NCBI GenBank assembly: GCA_037893245.1
Contig: JBAIAA010000661.1
Location: 673,001 to 737,000 of the forward strand
DNA length: 64,000 bases
Source: Crossaster papposus
Taxonomy: Eukaryota; Echinodermata; Asteroidea; Velatida; Solasteridae
Direction of reading: 5' to 3'
Position 1 is the stretch's first letter. Each line of letters opens with the position of its first letter. The position numbers and the translations under genes are program-made. Below, piece by piece: positions 26,401 to 38,400 of the stretch. Below the pieces are notes generated by a model that saw only the letters and a list, made by a program, of their open reading frames with translations, was not told where the DNA came from and did not search any database.

Positions 26401-29400
26401 TCCAATGGGTTGACTCCTTTTACGACCAGGTGAGTAGTAGCGTCATTGGGGTGCTGCTTTGCCACGTCGACTAGCAGAGCAAAATGCCTCAGAAAGTCGG
26501 GCCCCCAAAATTGGAGTAGGAGTATCGGCAAGTATGAATACCCATCTGCAAGTCCGACGGAGTCCGAAGTGTAGCGCTAAGGAACGCTGTCCATAGGTGG
26601 GAATGGGGGCACCAATTGTAGCCTGCAGGGCAAGGGACGAGCTGTTACGCCGCTCCGTTGTATAATTAGGGGAAACATACTCACCGCTGCACCGGTGTCT
26701 ACTAAGAACCTGTGGTTAGAGAACTTGTCCATGACCTTAAACAGGCGGCTGCTGTCTCGCCCAGTGGGAAGTGCCGCACCTACCCCTGGGAGGTGCATTT
26801 CCCTGATGGTTGTCACCATAGCTGCAGGGTGGTACACATTTGTGAGCTTTGTCTTGGAAGCGTGTATGATACCAACAATGGGTGCTGGACAAAGTGGTAG
26901 AGCCATTTTGTCCTCCAACTGAGTTGGGAGTAGCTCCACGACCACAATATCTGGGTGGGCCACGAGAGCGAGAGCGAGAGCTGGAGTGAGAACGTTGGCG
27001 CTCCAATTGAACTTGAAGGGAACTGACTTGCTGGGTTAGTTGCGCCAGTTGCTCTTTGATGTCGTGTGTTTCGGATCGAGACAAGACTTGAGAGATAGCT
27101 GGTACATGCGTCTTAACCAGTCGGTCGGCTAGAATGGCGAGATCATCGATCGTGGTAGAGTCGCTAGCTGATGTTAGGATCAGACGAATGTTGGGTGGCA
27201 GACGTTGTAGGAACAGCTGACGTAGGATGCCGGCTTCTATCTGGAATCCACCCAAAAGCTGTTGCATCCGGCGTAAGAGTTGTGATGGCTTGCGATCGCC
27301 AAGAACGGAGGAGTTGAACGCGCCTCTGTTCTGAAGCAGATGTTCGCTTAATCAAAGTATCGATCAGCAATATTACCGACAATTTTCCGTTGGTTTATTG
27401 CAGCAGCTAACGTGTATGAATGGGTCCAAGTGGGAATTTCGTTACAAAACGTCTCCCCTAAAATGGCTACAAATATCGACATAATGTGAAGAAAAAAAAG
27501 TCGTTCATCCTCTGATTTTTTTCCATTAACGTAATATTTAGGAATTGATCTTTCATTCCTGAAAACTAAATAACAAAAAACCTCGGTACTCCAAATGGCA
27601 TCTCCCAAAAAAAGTTTCGTGTAGATCGTGTCTGTGTACCTGGCTTTTCGGACGTTTGATAAATCACTGAATTCAGAGAGCGATGCACGGAGCTTATCGA
27701 GTGCAAATTTGTACGTGTTTCAATGCTGCGCTTCGAAGTAGCGATCTATACGTATTTACTGTATGAGATGTGCGGCTCGTGAGCGTGGAAGAATGAATGA
27801 GATACATTTCAACGTTGGTGGAGTTTTCACATTAGAAGAGTTTTTGTACTTGGATAACACGAATTCCGTGTAAAAAACGGCTAAGCAATAAGTTATCAAG
27901 AAATCCTTCATAAAATCAGTAGCTGAGGGAAAAGAGGAACCAGACATAAATTGTAAAAGACGTTTTCTGAGACTGCACATGGGATTAACTGTTTAGATTT
28001 CGTTCAAATGCTTTAATTGTTTCTACTAAAAAAAACACAATTATAGCAATGAGTACAAACTAAACAACAAAACAAAAACAGGGTCCAACAAAGTGAAATC
28101 TACAACTCGGATTTGTTTTAATCGAAACGGAACACGGCGAGTCAAAAAGAAAGTAATTCTTCTTCTTTTTTGAGTGAGAGAACATGCTCTTTATTGACAT
28201 GCTTGATTGGTGTATCAAAATTAATTACTTTTTAAGAAAAATGTATCTGGGTCGCTTATTTATGTTCATGATTGAAATAGATAAATCATTCAGCCCCTCA
28301 ATAAGTCTACAATTTGGTTTCTTCGGGCAATCCCTTCATGATTTTAATCATCATCAATGTCAGGCCACTCGTTGTCGTCGGGATGCTCATCCATCAGCTC
28401 TTCATACATCTGCCCATCTTCGTCTTCAAGAGGCAAATGTCTGGCGAAGTTGTGAAGCATAGCCGTTACAACTATTACCTGGCAAACCTTTTCAATAGGC
28501 TGCAGTCTTAGATGTCGAAGACATGCCCACCTACGTTTCCATACTCCAATGCATCTTTCGACACTGGTTCTTGCAATTTTCTTCGCAATTGGAAATTTTC
28601 AGGAAGGAACACGAGGCAACTATATGGAATTAATCACTCTTCAAAAAAAAGTCCAAGATGCAAAGCTTCGTTATATGAATTTAAAGATCAATGAATTGAA
28701 GAATGACGGTAACCATATCAAAGGACCCTGGGAATACAACCATTCTGATTATGATGAAATTAATTTGTGACATACATGCATTTGTAAACTATCACTAATT
28801 ATCTGAATAAAACATAAGTGATTGTTATACCACGGCAATAGATTGTGAATTTTTATTGGTCGAGAAGCGTTCACGTGACATGCCACAAAAACGCATGTAT
28901 CCGAGTGTGCCGATGTATGAGCATGGTATGAGTGATGTACGCCGAGTACGCGTGGTACATGAGTTCATGTACCCCACGGGGTACATGAACTTTCTTTTTC
29001 CAGGCCGCGGAATCTTTTTTTACACGCTAGCGCATAGCCTGGCCGGCCATTTCTGTGATAATACCATGGAAGCGACTAATATTAGAGTCTAGCAACGCTG
29101 TGTTATATTAGCTGGTACTACGTAAATTGATGTATGTTCCTGTGCGATGTAAACAGGGAACAGTGAAGTTAGCACTTTCGGCAACGACTAACGACCGCCA
29201 TTGTTGTTTACACCGGCTTTCGTTTATGCTGTTCGTCTGCTTTTTTTCTGTTCCAATTTTGCCTTATTTTCTCCGTAATGTCGGCAGACGACAGCATTAA
29301 GTCACCTCCAAAGAAGCGATTTCTGTCTCGTTCAAAAGAGGAGATCAGAAATTTGATTTTCGAGCAGGACAGCGCCAGTACGAAGAAAAACACGGAACAT

Positions 29401-32400
29401 TCAGTGCGACTACTTCGGCAATTTTGCACCGCAACGGGAACGGACCCATAACAAACAATTCTTGCCTGCTGTAATCTATTACCGTGGTATAACAAAACAA
29501 TTGTTGCCAGCTGTGATATGGTCCATGGCGTTTTGTACACCCTCGGGGGCAAATGGCACCCTCGGCTTCGCCTCGGGTGCCATTTTCCCCCTCGGGTGTA
29601 CAAAACGCCATGGACCATGTCACAGCAGGCAACAATTGTTAATTGAAAACATGCTGTGTACAGTTTCTATCTAATTTCGGGATTGTAACCAGCGTCGGTC
29701 CCAATACAGTTATAATTATACACTAGGACATGTCCTACGACGTGTCGTAAGATATGCATTTTAGGACAAGCCTATAAGCTTTTCGGTGCAACCGCAGTTA
29801 CGACATGTCTTAGAGTGGTCCTAAATTCCTTATCTTACGACAAGCATGTAGGACATGTTTGGTGCAACCGGCCCCAGACCTGCGTCGGTCCCAATACAGT
29901 TATAATTATACACTAGGACCTGACCTACGACGTGTCGTAAGATATGTGTAACAGGTTTGAGTGCGGCTAGCGCACGCTGTGCTGATACATAATGAATTTT
30001 TACAAGGGACACGCTGAATGGTCTTGTAAAAAAGGAAGAAAGTATGTTTATTCTTTTCCCGACTACGAAAAAAGGGAGAGGCGATTTACAACGCTGTATG
30101 TAAACATTAGGTGAGCATATTATGCATTAAATATCTCAACTAAAAGCAAAATTAAAAACCCGGCGGGTCTCGACAAATATAAAAGAAGAAAGCAATTATA
30201 CGACACAAGTTAATTTAATACAATGTAGATATATATATAAAAGAAATGAATGAATGGCCTATCTGGGTGGGTGTAGACGATGGCGCACTTGGAGAAGATG
30301 AAGACTGGAAGACTGAAGACTGGAACTTGGGAAGATAAACCAAGAAAGTTCTTCCGGTAGAGTTGAAGCAGTTAGGGGGGCGTTGAAGTTGATGATGAGG
30401 GCTTGAAGGGGTACGGAAACAGTTCCTTGTCCTTGATCAGGGGACAGGATTATTGTTTCCGTAACAACCAGAAGGTGGAGTAATGAAGGAGACGATTCGA
30501 CGATTTGCTGTCCTGCTGGCTATCTCCTGCCTTGGGATCAGCCCACAGGAAACTTGACGTTTTGTTGTCCCGCTGGCTCTTTTTGACTCGGCCTAGAGCA
30601 GGACAGGGAATGAACATATAATTAAGTATGTTGATGAGCTGGGCTGGCGCAATCCAACGCAAATATCCGACAGGGGCAAAGCGCATAAACTGAAGAAACT
30701 TGGGAGGTTAATTCTAACAACTTTCCTCTGTCGGAGTCCAGTGGCCAAGTCTACAATTAATCCTATGCCATCCAAAAATATAAAATACACTAAAATTAAA
30801 TACTTAATACTAAAACCTATCGTCCTTTAACAAGAAGGAAACCTTTCATCTTAAAAATAAAGTAAATGTGAAACAAAAATGACTGGGGAATGTTCCTATT
30901 GCGCCGGTCAGTGCGGTCTGCTAAACAGACCAGGGCCCAAGGCTAAATAATGGATCAGTCGATGATTGTTACTTAAAAACCCATTAAGGAACACTTCTTG
31001 CATAGTTTGTGGTAAAGCTAGGACATTTCATGGAACAATGACTCATTGCTACCATGATATAAGGCTGTTCGACAAACTATGAAGAACACAAGAATTGCTT
31101 TCCTTTAAGCAACAATTAAATACAAAAAATGATTTAGTATACTTTCAAGAAGTCTAAACTAAAAGTAAATGCTAAGGATTAAAAAGCAAAAAGAAAGTAA
31201 AATCAAAGATATATCAAACCATAGAGAAAAACTATGATCAACATAATTACCTACTAAAAGTTTAGTTTCAGTAAATCAAAAGAAAGATAAACGCACAAAA
31301 CTAAAATCAATGAAACAAATACAAAACTATTCTTTGTCTCTTGCCAGAATCATAAAAGATATAAAAAGTACTACAAGGAATCAGTTGTTTCTAAACAAGC
31401 AACAGGTGGGAGCAATCAATCAATAAAACTCTTAGGCCGTAGTAAAAGTCTCTGGTCTTCGACAAACCATGGGACAAACCAAGGACAAACTGCGGACAAT
31501 AAGAAACTAAAGAGTAACCTTTAGTCTTCAAGTAAATCGACTTTAAATTAAAGTGGTTATTAAACTACCCTGGGGGGTGATGCAGCCAGGATTAGAGAAT
31601 GCAGTGCCTCTCGAAACATGTACTAAGAATATAGCAACTTTGACCGCCTTGCTCTTAGTCTAGCCCTAGACCCTTGTGTTATTTCGGCGCCCACCACGCG
31701 CGCAGATTCGTTAACGCTGACTCTTTTTCAAATCCCGGCTTCGTGTGCGTTCTGGTCTCACGCATGCGTAGTTTACAAAATGCGGCTGGATCCATGTTCG
31801 CACTGGAGCCGACGTTTGACAAACGTACATGATTTTGGATTCCCCTAAGGGTCTAGCACTAGTTGGCTAGCAATTGTTAACTTTAACCTTAGTTTTCGAC
31901 GATTCTCCCTCGCTTTTCCGAGGGATCCAATCAGCGACCGAGTTTGAGCCTCATCATGAATTATTCATTATACACAAATACAGGATATGACTGGGTGTGT
32001 GTACACAGTGTACATGTAATGTCTGTGTACATGTACATGTACAGTGTATGTGATGGCGACTTAATGCACGTATAGTATGCATTGCGCGAAATATGCAGAC
32101 TTAATAGCATTGTGTGGCCGATCTTCCGGGGCAGTGCTACTAGTGCAAGCTAGCTGCAGCCGCCAACCGGCGCGGCCTGGACGCATTGTACCCGTACCGA
32201 TCTTGTCGAGTCCCGCTGCAGCATCTCGTTAATAATGTGGTGCCGCGGAGTACGGAAGGTTTTTTTTTTATTCCAGTGTATCGAACCATAGAGAAAGGAA
32301 CAGATCGAAGTCGAACGTACGTCATTTTGGCTACGTTTCCCTGAAATCAAAGGAAACATTATCATTCGTTTCGTGGTTTCACTCATCACAAATTTAAACA

Positions 32401-35400
32401 CCAAAGACAAATACCTCTGCACCCGCAGTCACAAATAAACGCCGGGGCAGCCATGATTTGCTGTGTCGATGTACAATGTACATGTACATGTGTACACAGG
32501 TCAATCGCGGCGAGTCTGGACATGTGTACACAGGTCAATCGCGGCGAGTCTGGACATGTTTTGCGCGACACAATAACCCTCAGGTCTGCACGTATTTGCT
32601 TAACCGTCCATCATTATCACGTGATATGAATACTGCATATATTACAATAGTCTGACCACGCCCACGATGTGCCAACTTGTCCAAGACCTTCGACAGGGTC
32701 CAATTCACGGGTGGGGGTTCGTCGTGAAATAGCGCCCTCTATAACATCGGTGGTTTGTGTCAGTGATCGCGAAATAAACAACACGAAGGTCTTGGAACCA
32801 AGACTACCTTGCTCTATGCTTCGACCCATGCTTTGACGATGCAACCAGGATTAGAGAATGCAGTGCATCTCGAAATGTGTTCTAAAAGAGTACTGTATTC
32901 CTTTCTCATAATACAACAATAATGCAGATATTAAAGCAACATTAGATAAATCAAGTTCAAGGCAAAATGACACTGTGGCAAAATGTCATTCACATTTTGC
33001 AAGCATTCAAAAGTTAAAAGAACATGGAAAGCAACCATTCAACAATTATCAATTCAGAATAAGAGCTTTATAAACAAAAAGTAACTTCTGTTCTAGGACT
33101 TCAATAATCAAAATTTAAAACACTATCCTCACACAATAGAAACTATGCAGTGATTGTTCAAATTAAATGTAAAGTTACAATCTGATCTTTACTTCAGAAA
33201 CTTAAAGAATAACTCGTAAGCCTAGGAGTATAAGAAAGACAAAAGTAAAATCAAACTCACCTAGAGCAGGACAGGGAATGAACATATAATTAAGTATGTT
33301 GATGAGCTGGGCTGGCGCAATCCAACGCAGATATCCGACAGGGGCAAAGCGCATAAACTGAAGAAACTTGGGAGGTTAATTCTAACAACTTTCCTCTGTC
33401 GGAGTCCAGTGGCCAAGTGCCCAAACACTTTCTTGGGTATGGTCACCGACCTCTGGACAGCCCTTCCTCAACGCGCCGTGATTGATTGCATAGCCTGCTA
33501 CCAATCACCCACTCATCACACACCACCAGCCAACCACCCACCCCTAGACTCGCCCTAGTCCGAGCTGGACTAGGTAAACTAGGAGTTTAAAAAAAAGGGG
33601 GGCCTGCAATTTCATCCCATTACACGCACGCCTGCTTTCCGAATGTCGTCCCGACATAAGTTTAAACAATCGCTACGCAGTTCCATTCGCGCAAGTATAT
33701 GGCATGCCTAGACAAAAATTAAAACAATTATCGCTCTATGTTGCACTGATAATATTTAACATCGCAGCGACACATGCATCCTTATTGTCCTCTGAACTTA
33801 AATTAGTCATGAAGGATTGCAGAAATTCCGCTTTTTCCTTCCATTCTGGGGTGCTCTCATGAAGTTGGAGCGAAAAGCCAAGACGGTTAGGGGGCTTGAT
33901 AGTCCTTCGGGGACGTTGCCTAGGGGGGACCTGGGGACCACTAGTAGAGGGGTCATCGTCATCTGACACTGAGTCTTCTGCTATGGGTGCATCTGATTCA
34001 GAATCAGACTCAGATGGTTGGGGTTCCTGTGCCTGCTTTGCCTTGCTCACTGTACCTTCAGTGGAAGTAGGCACAGGGAGTGGCAAAGAGTTGAAGGGCA
34101 GGAGCAAGTTCCTGTGAAGTGTTCGAGTAGAACCTCCACCTTGCTCCTGTTGCACAACATACACAGGAATATCCGGGTTCACCTGTCGAACCACCCTGTA
34201 AGGATGTTCTCCCCATCGGTCGGCAATCTTGTAATTACCAGTGGGAGCGACAACCTTAACCAGAACTCTGTCACCGGGATGGAGAATGGCAGCTCTCGTA
34301 TGTATATCATAACGAGCCTTATTGCGGGAGTTGGCCTTTTCAGAGTGACTAGAAGCCAGTCTGTATGCATCAGCAAGGCGTTGTCTCAGTTGCTGTGCAT
34401 ACTCGCCCTGAGTTTCTTTGGCAGACTCTCTGGGTTCTAAACCAAGAAAGATATCGACTGGAAGTTTTGGATGTCTACCGTACATAAGGAAGTATGGTGA
34501 GAAACCAGTCGCATCATTCTTTGTGGAGTTGTAGGCATGGACGAGAGGGGCCACATGCTTCTTCCACACTGACTTCTTGTCTTCTGGCAGGGTACCTAAC
34601 ATATCAAGTAGAGTTCTATTGAAACGTTCTACTTGGCCATTGCCCTGGGGATGATATGGAGATGTTCGACTCTTAGTGATGCCGGTTATATTACACAACT
34701 GGTGTATAACATCCGACTCAAAACCTCTTCCCTGGTCGGAGTGGAGTCTGCCAGGAAATCCATAATGGACAAAGAAATTGTCAAACAGTACACGGGCGGT
34801 GGTTTTAGCTGTTTGATTTGGCACTGGGATTGCTTGCGCATAGCGGCTAAAATGGTCGGTGATAACCAAAATATCTGCTTGCGAACCACCAGTTGTTTTG
34901 AGGGAAAGATGATCAATGCACACCAGTTCCATTGGTTCACAAGTCGTAATGCTTACCAATGGGGCTGTTCTCATAGCAACTGGTGGCATCTTACGTCTTA
35001 TACATCTGGGGCACGAACGGATCCTGTTGTCAACATCACAAGCCATATAGGGCCAGAAGAACCGAGAGCGGATCAAGTCGAGAGTCCGCTCACGGCCAAA
35101 GTGGCCGGCTTCATCATGAAGACAACGGAAAGCAACATCCCTGTACAGCTTGGGAAGCACAAGTTGGAAAATTTTACTGCCATTTTTTTCTGTACGCTGG
35201 CGGTAAAGGACATCGTCCCGAAACGTTAGTTTGTCCCAATCCCGCAGGATTGCGACAACATCACGGCTTTCATGACGTCTTTGTTTCCCTTGGGGACAAT
35301 TCCCTTCCTCCTTGTATTGAATGATTTTCCCAATAATGGGATCTTTCCGTTGATACCGCCTCCATTCCTCTGTGGACACCTGAGGAATCGGACTTTGTCC

Positions 35401-38400
35401 TGGCCAGAGTGGAGGATTGTCAAGATCTGGTGTGATGGCTGTGCTCTGCAGTGCCAAAGTCTCTACTAGTGGGATTGGTGACCCGGCTGAGTCGGCAGGG
35501 TATACACCATGCGAGCCTACTACAGCATTTACAGCTTCAACGGAAACAGTCTGTGAATTAGCTGCGGTCTCATGGTGGGGGCGGCGTGACAGACCATCTG
35601 CATCACCATTGAGTTTGCCACTCCTGTACTCCAACGTGAAATTATAAGCAGACAGGGCAGCAAGCCAACGATGTCCAGTGGCATCCAACTTAGCAGTAGT
35701 AAGGACATAAGTGAGGGGATTGTTGTCCGTTACCACTCGAAAATTGGTTCCATATAGGTAGTCGTGGAACTTATCGGTCACCGCCCACTTCAAAGCTAGA
35801 AATTCAAGTTTGTGGGCAGGGTAGTTTGCTTCGCTCTTTGAGAGTCCTCTGCTGGCATAAGCAACAACACGTTCCCGTCCATCCTGCAGTTGATACAGTG
35901 CTGCACCAAGACCAATGACACTGGCGTCAGTATGCAGGATGAAGGGTTTACTAAAATCAGCGTACGCCAAGGCAGGTGCTTCCGTTAGCTGTGTGATCAG
36001 GCATTCAAAAGCGTGTTGACAATGAGGGGACCAGGTGAAAGGAGGGGGTTTGGATTTGTGTGACCGACTACCACTTTTCTTCATCGGGAGGCCCACAGTT
36101 AGGGCATGGAGGGGTTTGGCTATTTTTGAGTACCCCGCGATGAATCGTCGGTAGTACCCAGCAAATCCCAAGAAGGATCGAACTTCATGGTGATCACTGG
36201 GAACTGGCCAAGTCTTCAAGGCCGCAGTTTTATCTGGGTCCGTCTCAACGCCTGCTGCTGAGAACACGATGACCGAGGTACTTCACGGAGGAACGGAAAA
36301 GTTGGCATTTGGACGGCTTTAGCTTTAAACCATGCTGTTGTAGCCGTGTGAGTACTGACTCAAGTCGTTGGAGATGCTCGTCAAAAGTACTTGAGTAAAC
36401 AATGATGTCGTCTAGGTAGACTAAACATGTTTTCAAGTTGAGATCGCCCACGCAGCGTTCCATGAGTCTCTGGAAGGTTGCTGGGGCGTTGGTAAGACCA
36501 AAAGGCATGCGGTTTGCTTCATAGAACCCAAGTGGGGTTGTAAAAGCTGTCTTCGCTTTGTCTTCTTCCCGCATCTCAACTTGCCAATACCCAGCTTTCA
36601 AGTCTAATGAGGAAAACCATTTTGCGCCATGTAGGGCATCCAATGTGTCCTCAATGCGAGGTAGTGCATAGGCATCTCGTACTGTACGTTCATTCAGTTT
36701 CCGATAATCTATGCAAAACCTCAGACTACCATCCTTTTTCCTCACTAGGACAACAGGGGATGCCCAAGGGGAATGGGATTCCCTGATTGCCCCAGCGTCG
36801 AGCATGTCCCTAATAAGTTGTCTGACTTCATCATACTGAGCTGGGGGGATTCGGCGATGCCGTTCTTTGAAGGGTGTGTCATTAGTCAACTGAATTTCGT
36901 GTCGGACAGTGTTGGTGCGTCCCAAATCTGTGTCATGGAGCGAGAACACAGAAGTACGTTGTCTCAAGAAATTTTGGACTGTAGTCAGATTATCTGCACT
37001 AATCGGTGACTCAGTGAAATCGAACATACGCAAGAAGTCGTCTGTCTCTTCGGTACAGTCACTTGTGAGGTGAGTTGTTGGTGATTCGTTTTCGGAGTCA
37101 AGAGGAGAAATTGAATCAACATGCTCCAACTTGCACAAAACAGTTCGTGGGTGGATAGTGCACTGTTTTAGCGACACATTTCGGACTGCAATAGGAACAG
37201 AGTTATGTTGAACATCGCGGTCCAAGGTGAGGACTGTAGGAAGGACTTCCAACAGGCCAGGTAGGGCATGTCCCTCTGCGGGTTCAACAATAACTTGCAA
37301 ATGCATCGCTTGGAGGTGTGCCTTCATGAAACCACGAACGATAACAGTTTCATTCGGGTTAATTGTTATAACCCGGTTACCGGCTGCTCGTACCTCGCCA
37401 AGTTTTTGTTTCTTGCATTTGTCCTGTGCAGACAGATTGTTGATTGCAAGTTGCAAGGCATTGGGCAGGGCCACCTTTTGAGAGAATCGTGGCCCATATG
37501 ATTGAAAACACTGCGACTTGCACTGAGCAATAACATTCGTACCAACCAAAAGGGGAACATTGTCATGGTAGGCCGTGTCCGGTACAACAAGTGCAAGTGC
37601 CCAGTAGGATGCAGGCTCCTTACGAAGTCGAAAAGGGAAAGAAATTTGAACTTCAATGTAGCCGAGGAAAGGGACAGAAGCGCCACCAGCACCGTGAACT
37701 TGAAGAAGGTTACTGATGGGCTTAATAGAATTTGAGGAAAGATGTTTAGTATGAAATGATTGGGATATAGTGGTCACCTGGGACCCAGTGTCAACAAGGC
37801 AAAGACATCTTACACCTGACACACATGCCTCCGTCTCATTGGCATTACCAACTAAACGAGTTAGGACTGTTGGTGTGGGGTGGAGGCCGCTTGGGTTGTC
37901 GGTGGAGCTGCCTGCCACATCACCCCCTGTGGAGGCAGGTGCTTGTTTAACGGCATGGAGTTGGGTTGCTTAGGAGGGTTTCGGCAACCGCGCGCAATGT
38001 GTCCCACTTGACCGCATTTGTAGCACTCAAATCGGGCTGGCGGGGGAGGAGTGGTTGATGTCATCGGAAAACTGTGAAAGGGAGGGGGAGGCGGCATGGG
38101 AGGGAGTGCTGGGGTGGCCGTCAGAGCAACTTTAAGCTCGGCCAGGCAAGATGTGATTGTGGAGAGGGCATCCTTAAAGTCAGGATTCGTAGTCGGGCGG
38201 GGAGTGCCAGATGGGAGGTCCTTCGTTGGGCGTTTAGCCACCAACTCTTGCTCGCCCATGCGAACGAGCCGCACAAGATGGTCAAAGGTAGTGACCTCGT
38301 CCTTCTTGTGCCGGCAGACATTTTTTAGCTGTTGTTCACGAAGCCCACGCCAAAATATCTGCCGGAGCACAACGTCCATGGAGGCCGCAGGAAGGCCACC

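Larger units (their letters stand above)
24100..27345 (-). mobile_element. Decayed Ty3/Gypsy of CsRn1-like type, 5'-truncated
   Basis: Read on the minus strand, the order is Gag remnant, protease, RT, RNase H, integrase and a GPY/F-like tail, which is the Ty3/Gypsy order. Frames shift several times, so no protein can be intact. Homology stops abruptly within Gag near 27345, and no LTR was recognised at either end. The RT text and the C-x2-H-x9-C-x3-C Gag motif point to the CsRn1-like group rather than the Gypsy at 29947-40687. Confidence 0.85.

Noticed and set aside
33625..33735. Envelope gene in the young Gypsy
   Set aside because: Only about 110 bases lie between the end of Pol and the 3' LTR, too few for an env gene.
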